From positions 1-7,919 of the forward strand of contig DATKPK010000161.1 in assembly GCA_035524095.1 (NCBI GenBank): DNA of 7,919 nt, given 5' to 3'. The notes under the pieces were generated by a model, which had not been told where the DNA came from, did no database searches, and was given only the letters and a program-made list of their open reading frames with translations. The position numbers and the translations under genes are program-made. Position 1 is the stretch's first letter. Each line of letters starts with the position of its first letter. The DNA comes from DATJUF01 sp035524095. Lineage in GTDB: Bacteria > Desulfobacterota > Binatia > Binatales > Binataceae. Below are positions 1 to 5,867 of this stretch, piece after piece.

Positions 1-8
1 GAAAGCAC

Positions 9-39
9 AGCCTCAGCCATGATGGACACAGCTGAGGCT
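9..39 (-). terminator. Candidate transcription terminator hairpin after the propeller gene
   Basis: A perfect 9-bp inverted repeat (AGCCTCAGC at 9-17 and GCTGAGGCT at 31-39) encloses a 13-nt loop. It starts 22 bp past the stop codon of the minus-strand gene that ends at 62. Read on the minus strand, the stem is followed by GTGCTTTC, which has only three consecutive T residues, so it is not a classical U-tract terminator. It could end the three-gene minus-strand transcript, or on the plus strand serve a gene left of the window. The hairpin is seen directly; its function is inferred. Confidence 0.4.
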
Positions 40-61
40 ACGCGGACTAGGTCTGCTACGA

Positions 62-1663
62 TTACGCTTTTCGCAGAGCAAGCACGCTGCCGTCCCCATC
101 AGCTGCTATATAGATGCTGCCATCGGGGCTGGCGGCGAGACCTGCGAACGGCCGCAGAGGTCCCGGCAGCAGTCCCGCTATTCCCGCTAGTAACTTGGGT
201 GTAACGCCTGGGGGCGCACCAACCGGCAGGTTCGAGGCGACGGTTGCGCGTGTGCGGCTTTTCAGCGAATAGCTGACCAGCTCGCGCGCCCCTGCGTCGA
301 GTACATAAAGATCGTCGCCCGCCAACAATACGCCTTGCGGATCTTTCAATCCGTCGATGACGGTGCTCACTGTGCCATTCAAATGCACTACGCGTCCCTT
401 CCCGGCTTCGGCGACATAGCACGAGCCGTCCGCCGCTGCGGCAATACCAGTCGGCCGTGCAAGTCCAGCTCCCTTGACTTTAACTTCGCTGCCCTTGATC
501 GCGAGGACACGTCCTTCCCCACCCTCGGCGACGAGGATCGTGCCGTCGGCGCCCAACGACACGCCGTAGAGTTCGTTGAGACCTTTGGCGTGCTCGGTCA
601 TTTCGTGGGTGACTGGGTGATAGGTCGTAACGTCACCGCCCGAAGTGGTCGCGATAACATTGCCCTTGGTGCCTGCAGCCAGGCCGCGGACGAAACCGGG
701 GAAGTGACCGTCAAACAGCAGCCCGATCCGCTTCGCCGAACCATCAGGCGTTACCGCCGCCATGCTGATTCCATCAGCAGCGTAGATTATGCCATCGGTT
801 GCAACTGCGAGGTCCATCGGGCCGAGGAAACCCGGAGCAACCAGTCGCCGCTCGCTGCCGTCGGCGAGAATTTCGGCCACGCCGCCATCGACGAAGTGTG
901 AAACGAACAGGCGATCATCTGCCGTAAGCGCCAGGTTATCGAGACCAGGCCGAACTTTCGCGACTACGCTCCGCGCGCCGCTTTGCAAATCGATCTTGAG
1001 GATTTCGCCGCTTGCGCCTTGCGTAGACAGAATTGCCCCTTTGCTGTTGATTTTGACCGCAGTAGGGACCGCGAGGTCACCCGCAAACCGTTCAGGCTTG
1101 CCACCCGCCAGCGGCACGCGCCAGATTTCGTTGGCGCCGATCGCCGGGAAATAGATAAAGCCGTCAGGGCCAACCGACAACGCGTTAGGTAGCGGCAGAT
1201 GCTCCGCGAGCAGGCGCGGCGCACGGCCGTCGGCGAATAGCTCGAAGAGGCGGCCGTCGGGACGGCATTCATCCATGAACAGGCGATCCTGATAGGCAGT
1301 GATACCGTTGGCCGCAGGGACGTTATCGGCAATGATCCGCACTTCGCCGTTAGGAGTGCGCGCGCATACGCGTGCGCTCATCACCTCGGTAGCGTAGAGC
1401 GTACCGTGTGAGTCGAATGCGAGATCGTCAGGAGCGACGATCGCGCCGCCAATTCGGCTGATTGTGCTGACCGCGCCGCTCGCGACGTCAACCGCGCTGA
1501 CCTGACTACCGAACGCTTGCGCAACATAAAGTCGCCCGTCCGGTCCGACGCGCATACCGTTCGCGCCGAACAGCGTGCTGGGCGTAGTTAGCGCTGTGAG
1601 ATTCCATCCGGCGGACGCACGTGCGCCGCCAGTTTCTGCATAACGATTTGATGCTTCAGCCAT
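62..1663 (-). CDS. Twelve-repeat beta-propeller protein of the SMP-30/gluconolactonase/NHL superfamily
   Basis: The 533-residue protein has no signal peptide or membrane segment, so it is probably cytoplasmic. It consists almost entirely of about 40-residue repeats of the form P-x-[N/D/G]-[LIV]...[PA]DG-x-[LI]-Y-[VA]-A, starting near residues 34, 78, 118, 159, 200, 241, 282, 325, 365, 404, 442 and 506. Twelve repeats fit two six-bladed propellers; a single SMP-30 or gluconolactonase domain is about 300 residues. Members of the superfamily hydrolyse lactones or are non-catalytic scaffolds. Repeats 1-6 carry Asn/Asp at the position that binds metal in SMP-30/paraoxonase enzymes (N35, D79, N119, N160, D242), while repeats 7-12 do not, so any activity would sit in the first half. 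The start at 1663 is chosen because GGAG lies 7 nt upstream; an in-frame ATG at 1771 would overlap the upstream gene and adds an unremarkable leader. It is the last gene of the block, 98 bp after the permease. The exact substrate cannot be called. Confidence 0.85.
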   Translation of the reverse strand: MAEASNRYAETGGARASAGWNLTALTTPSTLFGANGMRVGPDGRLYVAQAFGSQVSAVDVASGAVSTISRIGGAIVAPDDLAFDSHGTLYATEVMSARVCARTPNGEVRIIADNVPAANGITAYQDRLFMDECRPDGRLFELFADGRAPRLLAEHLPLPNALSVGPDGFIYFPAIGANEIWRVPLAGGKPERFAGDLAVPTAVKINSKGAILSTQGASGEILKIDLQSGARSVVAKVRPGLDNLALTADDRLFVSHFVDGGVAEILADGSERRLVAPGFLGPMDLAVATDGIIYAADGISMAAVTPDGSAKRIGLLFDGHFPGFVRGLAAGTKGNVIATTSGGDVTTYHPVTHEMTEHAKGLNELYGVSLGADGTILVAEGGEGRVLAIKGSEVKVKGAGLARPTGIAAAADGSCYVAEAGKGRVVHLNGTVSTVIDGLKDPQGVLLAGDDLYVLDAGARELVSYSLKSRTRATVASNLPVGAPPGVTPKLLAGIAGLLPGPLRPFAGLAASPDGSIYIAADGDGSVLALRKA

Positions 1664-1670
1664 AGATTTG

Positions 1671-1674
1671 CTCC
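1671..1674 (-). promoter_or_regulatory. Ribosome binding site fixing the propeller gene start
   Basis: On the minus strand GGAG (within GCGGAG) lies 7 nt before the ATG at 1663. This decides between that start and the longer in-frame ATG at 1771, which would overlap the stop of the permease gene and has no comparable site. Confidence 0.7.
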
Positions 1675-1761
1675 GCGATGCGGGTTGGGACTTGCCAGAC
1701 GAATCCGCTAGCGCGGATAGGGCACATTTGTAAAGCTCCGAGCCGCAGCCCCCCGACAATC

Positions 1762-3090
1762 TCAGAGCCAAAGGACGCCGAGCACGATCGTGATGATCGT
1801 CAGTGGCGCACCAATCTTAGAGTAATCCCAGAAGCTGAGCGTGATCCCGTCGGTGCGCGCGATTTGAACCACGATCAGATTCGCAACCGAGCCGAGCAGC
1901 GTGAAGTTGCCCGCCAGCGTCGCGGCCATCGCGACCACCAGCCACCCACGCTGAGGATCATGCAGCGAGGCTACAAACGGTTTCAGCACAAGCACCGCCG
2001 GAACATTACTCACGAGATTCGACAGGACTGCCGTGACAGTTGCGAGAACCGCTGGGCGCTCAAGCTGGAGGCCGAGGATCGCGGAGACGACCCGTGGCGA
2101 AAGCAGCGTATGTTCCATCCCCGCGACGACGACAAAAAGGCCGGCAAACATGAGCAGTAGCGTCCAATCGACCTTGCGGTATATATCTTCGCTGCCGACC
2201 CGCCCGATTATCAGCAGAATCGCTCCGGCGACGATCGCGGCGAGCGACGGCGTGACGCCGCAAAAGAAAGCGATGATCGTTCCCACTGATACGGTGAGCG
2301 ATTTATAGATCAGAGGCAAATTCAAGAGCTCGTGTCCGGTAACGTTGGTCCCGATTGACACGGCAGGCGAAACCGCCCTCGGGATCAACTCTGCACTGAG
2401 TCGCCGTCCGGAGAAAAACTCTGAACGGTACGCGATCGCGATAGCCGCAACCAAGATCATCAATCCCGCTACAGCCGCCGGTGTCAGCGCCCCGGCAAAG
2501 ATCACGTAGGGAATGTGCGACAGGCTGCCGATAATCATATTTTGCGGATTGCCGGTGAGCGTCGCGACTCCGCCGATATTCGATGCCATCGGAACCGCCA
2601 GCAGGTAGGGCGCCGGATCAAGATCAAGCCGCATCACCAGTTCGATCACCAGAGGTGTCAATACCAGGCATACCGCGTCGTTGACGAGAAAGGCCGAGAG
2701 CACGCCGGTGACAGCAACAATAAAGATGAGCAGGGTTAACGGGCGATGCGCACGTGCGACTATCAGATTGTTGATCGCTGCAAAGAATCCGGAGAGCCGC
2801 AGATGAGCGACCACGATCATCATTCCCAGCAGCAGTATAAGTGTGTTGAAGTCGACCGAGTCGCGTGCTTGGCCAAGCGATAGTGCACCGATCGCGACCA
2901 TCAGCGCTGCTCCGGCCATCGCCGCGCCGCTGCGATCTAGATGCGACCCGGGGAAGCGTCCGATCGCGACCGCAAGATAAGTCGCGGCGAACAACACTGC
3001 CACCGCTATCTCCTGAAGTGCGCGCACCAGCGCGATTGCACGAGCATGCTCGACTTGCGAGGAATCGCCGAACGCCCTCAGGGCGAACAT
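1762..3090 (-). CDS. ArsB/SLC13-type anion permease (citrate-transporter-like, ion transporter superfamily)
   Basis: The 442-residue inner-membrane protein is predicted to have about 11-12 helices. The first family helix is near residues 27-43 and the last near 427-441. Residues 170-185 read SNIGGVATLTGNPQNM, the hairpin motif typical of the ArsB/NhaD/SLC13 ion transporter superfamily. A second-half counterpart is seen at 357-364 (SNLVSNVP) and 394-404 (GNFTLLGSVAN). N137-D138 in LVNDAVCLVLTP is also typical. Relatives move arsenite, dicarboxylates, sulfate or sodium, and the sequence does not decide which. No arsR, arsC or arsA lies beside it, so I do not call it arsB. The gene follows the MFS gene and precedes the propeller gene on the same strand. 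The ATG at 3090 has no convincing ribosome site. An in-frame CTG at 3150 has a strong one and would add 20 residues containing a hydrophobic stretch (about GVTAAATLIVTASVMFAL), giving 462 residues. Confidence 0.85.
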   Translation of the reverse strand: MFALRAFGDSSQVEHARAIALVRALQEIAVAVLFAATYLAVAIGRFPGSHLDRSGAAMAGAALMVAIGALSLGQARDSVDFNTLILLLGMMIVVAHLRLSGFFAAINNLIVARAHRPLTLLIFIVAVTGVLSAFLVNDAVCLVLTPLVIELVMRLDLDPAPYLLAVPMASNIGGVATLTGNPQNMIIGSLSHIPYVIFAGALTPAAVAGLMILVAAIAIAYRSEFFSGRRLSAELIPRAVSPAVSIGTNVTGHELLNLPLIYKSLTVSVGTIIAFFCGVTPSLAAIVAGAILLIIGRVGSEDIYRKVDWTLLLMFAGLFVVVAGMEHTLLSPRVVSAILGLQLERPAVLATVTAVLSNLVSNVPAVLVLKPFVASLHDPQRGWLVVAMAATLAGNFTLLGSVANLIVVQIARTDGITLSFWDYSKIGAPLTIITIVLGVLWL

Positions 3091-3158
3091 GACACTCGCA
3101 GTGACGATCAGGGTAGCGGCGGCAGTAACGCCGGATCGCAGTCTGGGCAGGTTCTGAT

Positions 3159-3164
3159 CTCCTC
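3159..3164 (-). promoter_or_regulatory. Strong Shine-Dalgarno overlapping the MFS stop codon, probably for a CTG start of the permease
   Basis: On the minus strand the MFS stop TGA (3165-3163) runs directly into GGAG, giving TGAGGAG. GGAG ends 8 nt before a CTG codon at 3150-3148. That CTG is in frame with the permease, and no stop intervenes before the ATG at 3090. No ATG, GTG or TTG lies at a suitable distance. The placement suggests translational coupling between the MFS gene and the permease. The sequence is seen directly; use of CTG is inference. Confidence 0.45.
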
Positions 3165-4446
3165 AGGATCCAGCTTCGTGCATCGTAGCAGTCTCGGGCA
3201 TTGCCAGCCAGAACAGAATAAAAGCGGCGGCAGCGCAAGCGGCCAGAAAAAGGAATGCGTCGCGAAAGCCAAACCAGTCGGCGATATAACCGGCGACGCC
3301 ATTACTCAGCGCGGCGCCCAGGCCGATGCATGCCGACGCCGCGCCCTGTGCTAGGTTGAAGCGTCCCGTGCCTTTGGTCAGGTCCGCGACTACGAGGAAG
3401 AACAGTGCACCGAAAAGACCTGCTCCGACACCGTCCAGTAGTTGAATTGAGACCAGAAAGTAGGGATTCGACCATAAAGTGTAGAGTACTCCCCGGATTG
3501 GAAGCACCATGAAAGCGGCGAGGAAGAGTGGCTTGCGTCCCCAAGTGTCGGCTTTATGACCGACGAGCAGCGCCATCGGGACCATCGCGGCCTGCGCCAC
3601 GATAATGCACGAGGCCATAAAAAGCGTGCCAGTTTGACGATGGCTCAGCGCCAGTTTTTCGCCGAGCAACGGCAGCATCGCAGCGTTGGCGAAATGGAAC
3701 ATAGTAATCGAAGCCGTAAAGATCAGCAGCGGCTTCGATTCGAAAATTACGCTTAAGCCCGATGCCTCGTAGGCCTGATCGCCATCGTCGGCGCCCCGTG
3801 CGCGCACATAGTCGATTGCCGCGGCGTCGATGAACACCGAAGCCGCGAGACTGGCGACGGCGAGCATCGCGACAATCCATAGCATCGCCGCCGGCGCGAA
3901 TAGATAGCCTCCTACCCCAGCGAGAATTGCTGTAACCACATTGCCCGCATGGTTAAACGATTCGTTGCGGCCGATCCGACGGGTGAAGGCAGCACGACCC
4001 ACAATGCCGAGACTGATTGCCGCGATTGCCGGTGCGAAGCAGGCGGCGGCGGCGCCATTAAGTATTTGCGCGATCGTGACCGGCCAGAAAGTCGGCCACG
4101 CAACCATCGCGAGGGTACCCGCGGCGACTAATATGGAACAGGCTGCGATCAGGCCGCGCTTCCATTGAATCGCATCGACCAGTGCTCCGGCGGGCGTTTG
4201 AGCTATTACTGTCGCCACTCCCGCGATAGTCATGACCAGTCCAATTCGCCCTGGCTTCCATTGATGAGCGTACATCAGAAAGATTGCTAGAAACGGTCCC
4301 AATCCGCTGCGCACGTCGGCGAGAAAAAAATTCAGCCAATCCAGTGGCCTATTTGCAGCGGCTGATGGCGTTCTGAAATCGCTCGATCGCCTCCGAGGCT
4401 TGGTTGATGATGCATTGGCCATCGATGGCGAAGCGTAGCTTTCCAT
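3163..4446 (-). CDS. Major facilitator superfamily (MFS) transporter
   Basis: This is a 427-residue inner-membrane transporter of about 12 helices, close to the usual MFS_1 length. Loop 2-3 carries motif A as GALVDAIQWKR (residues 87-97). The equivalent loop 8-9 carries GHKADTWGRKP (296-306), so both halves of the ancestral duplication are recognisable. The first helix begins at PLDWLNFFLADVRSGLGP (residues 34-51), preceded by a polar, basic leader. A longer hydrophilic stretch (about 205-235, ADDGDQAYEAS) is the central cytoplasmic loop between the two halves. MFS carriers exchange or symport small solutes with protons; the substrate cannot be read here. The start is uncertain: GTG 4494, ATG 4446 and ATG 4422 are all in frame and none has a clear ribosome site. 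I took the first ATG. It appears to be the first gene of the minus-strand block, divergent from chrA, with its stop fused to the ribosome site of the permease. Confidence 0.85.
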   Translation of the reverse strand: MESYASPSMANASSTKPRRRSSDFRTPSAAANRPLDWLNFFLADVRSGLGPFLAIFLMYAHQWKPGRIGLVMTIAGVATVIAQTPAGALVDAIQWKRGLIAACSILVAAGTLAMVAWPTFWPVTIAQILNGAAAACFAPAIAAISLGIVGRAAFTRRIGRNESFNHAGNVVTAILAGVGGYLFAPAAMLWIVAMLAVASLAASVFIDAAAIDYVRARGADDGDQAYEASGLSVIFESKPLLIFTASITMFHFANAAMLPLLGEKLALSHRQTGTLFMASCIIVAQAAMVPMALLVGHKADTWGRKPLFLAAFMVLPIRGVLYTLWSNPYFLVSIQLLDGVGAGLFGALFFLVVADLTKGTGRFNLAQGAASACIGLGAALSNGVAGYIADWFGFRDAFLFLAACAAAAFILFWLAMPETATMHEAGS

Positions 4447-4525
4447 GAGTTTGAGGTTAGGGTGCGTTCCCAAGCTCCATGCGGCGGATGGCACGACCCA
4501 ACAACGCCGTGATCGAGCACTAGCT

Positions 4526-4540
4526 ATGCCAGACTGGCAT
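4526..4540. promoter_or_regulatory. 15-bp perfect palindrome between divergent genes, candidate operator
   Basis: ATGCCAG-A-CTGGCAT has two perfect 7-bp arms around one central base. It lies 80 bp before the ATG of the minus-strand MFS gene and 81 bp before the chrA ATG, so it is almost exactly centred in the divergent control region. That position suits a dimeric regulator acting on both promoters. No regulator gene is next to it in the window and I found no convincing -35/-10 pair, so the role is inferred. Confidence 0.4.
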
Positions 4541-4620
4541 TTCGCGCTGTTCAGTTGCAGTTTGAAGATTTAATCGGCACATCCTCAACCGCGATATGTT
4601 CGCATGCTATCGGTGTCTGC

Positions 4621-5817
4621 ATGGCGGACTTGGAGAAAGTCGGCGAGGGCGACCGCGCGCCCGCGAAACCTCAAAGTGCCCTGCGCGAGGTCACCAGCCT
4701 GTTCCTTCGCCTCGGCTTTACCGCATTCGGTGGACCTGCTGCGCATATCGCGATGATGGAAGACGAGGCCGTCCGTCGGCGGAACTGGCTGTCTCGCGAT
4801 CAATTTCTCGATCTGCTCGGAGTGACCAGCCTGATTCCTGGGCCGAGTTCCACTGAACTGGCGATCCTGCTTGGCTACCGGCGCGCGGGATGGCGCGGTC
4901 TCATGATCGGCGGTCTGTGCTTCATTCTGCCCGCCGCTCTGATCGTGGCAGTAATCGCTTGGGCCTACGTGGCATTCGGCAAACTCTCGCAGGTCGTCGG
5001 AATTTTGGACGGCGTCAAGCCAGTGATAATCGCGATACTAGTCCAAGCGCTCTGGCGCATGGGTAAAACCGCGATAAAAGGACGGTGGCTCTGCCTGATC
5101 ACACTCGCCGCGGTGATCGCGAACTTCGTCGGCGCATCTCCACTCGCCGTGTTGGGCGGATGCGGTCTTGCTGCGATCGCACCTGAAATGATCCGCCGAG
5201 CGAGGAGCAGCGGTGCTGTCACGGCCGCGATTTCCGCAATCCCTCCGACCGCAAAAGCCGGCGCTGCCGGCACGGTACCTCTCAAATTATCGACACTATT
5301 CCTTGTCTTCCTGAAAATCGGAGCGGTGCTGTTCGGCAGCGGCTACGTATTGCTCGCGTTTCTGCGAGGAGACTTGGTAACCCGTCTGCATTGGCTGAAC
5401 GAAGGACAAGTGCTCGATGCTGTCGCGGTCGGGCAGGTCACGCCAGGACCCGTGTTCACCACTGCAACGTTCATCGGTTACGTGCTCGGTGGATGGCGCG
5501 GCGCGGCTGTCGCGACAATCGGCATCTTCCTCCCGTCCTTCATTTTCGTTGCGCTCAGCGGTCGGCTGATTCCTCACATCCGCCGGGCGCCGATCGCCGG
5601 CGCCTTCCTTGACGGCGTGATTGCGGGTTCACTGGCGCTGATGGCGGTCGTCACAATCAGTCTCAGCCAAGCTGCACTAATCGACTGGCCGAGCGTCGCG
5701 TTGGCGATTATTTCGGCGGTGGCCCTTATCGGCTTCCAGTTGAACTCGGTCTGGATGGTTGCGCTCGGTGCGGTCGCCGGAGTCATTCGGTCGTTGCCGT
5801 TCACTCTTAATTATTAG
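4621..5817 (+). CDS. chrA: Chromate transporter, ChrA family, two-domain form
   Basis: The 398-residue inner-membrane protein has two tandem chromate-transporter (CHR) domains, matching the usual 390-450 residue long-chain ChrA. Domain 1 (about 21-195) has FGGPAAH (36-42), IPGPSSTEL (72-80) and a GYRRAGWRG turn. Domain 2 (about 222-395) repeats these as FGSGY (238-242), QVTPGP (272-277) and GYVLGGWRG. An ILDGV/FLDGV segment also recurs at 128-132 and 329-333. ChrA proteins expel chromate from the cytoplasm using the proton gradient and give chromate resistance; related proteins may handle sulfate-like anions. The ATG at 4621 is preferred over an in-frame TTG at 4555 because the latter adds an unconserved-looking leader with no ribosome site. 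The site at 4621 is itself weak (GGTG, 6 nt upstream). The gene is alone on the plus strand, divergent from the MFS gene and convergent with the exporter; no chrB regulator is seen. Confidence 0.92.
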   Translation: MADLEKVGEGDRAPAKPQSALREVTSLFLRLGFTAFGGPAAHIAMMEDEAVRRRNWLSRDQFLDLLGVTSLIPGPSSTELAILLGYRRAGWRGLMIGGLCFILPAALIVAVIAWAYVAFGKLSQVVGILDGVKPVIIAILVQALWRMGKTAIKGRWLCLITLAAVIANFVGASPLAVLGGCGLAAIAPEMIRRARSSGAVTAAISAIPPTAKAGAAGTVPLKLSTLFLVFLKIGAVLFGSGYVLLAFLRGDLVTRLHWLNEGQVLDAVAVGQVTPGPVFTTATFIGYVLGGWRGAAVATIGIFLPSFIFVALSGRLIPHIRRAPIAGAFLDGVIAGSLALMAVVTISLSQAALIDWPSVALAIISAVALIGFQLNSVWMVALGAVAGVIRSLPFTLNY

Positions 5818-5867
5818 CTCGTCCGTACTAGCCCGCGAATAACGATTCTGGCTTCGCGCTCAAATGA

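Noticed and set aside
335..901. 188-codon open frame on the plus strand
   Set aside because: It is antisense to the repeat-rich propeller gene. The product is Arg/Cys-rich, low in family-like features, and has no ribosome site; the well-formed propeller repeats show the minus strand is coding.
1703..1718. Small hairpin (ATCCGC, loop GCTA, GCGGAT) between the permease and propeller genes
   Set aside because: It has only a 6-bp stem and no T tract; too weak to call a terminator or attenuator.
1664..1771. N-terminal extension of the propeller protein to an ATG at 1771
   Set aside because: The extension overlaps the permease stop, does not look like a signal peptide or a repeat, and a good ribosome site supports the ATG at 1663 instead.
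1762..3150. Arsenic resistance operon with arsB
   Set aside because: The permease only shares the broad superfamily motifs, and there is no arsR, arsC, arsA or acr3 in the window.
4555..4620. TTG start and promoter for chrA
   Set aside because: The TTG lacks a ribosome site and adds an unremarkable leader. A TTTAAT at 4569-4574 resembles a -10 box but has no acceptable -35 partner.
5834..5858. Inverted repeat CGCGAA/TTCGCG between the convergent chrA and emrB ends
   Set aside because: A 6-bp stem with a 13-nt loop and no T tract on either strand; a bidirectional terminator cannot be supported.
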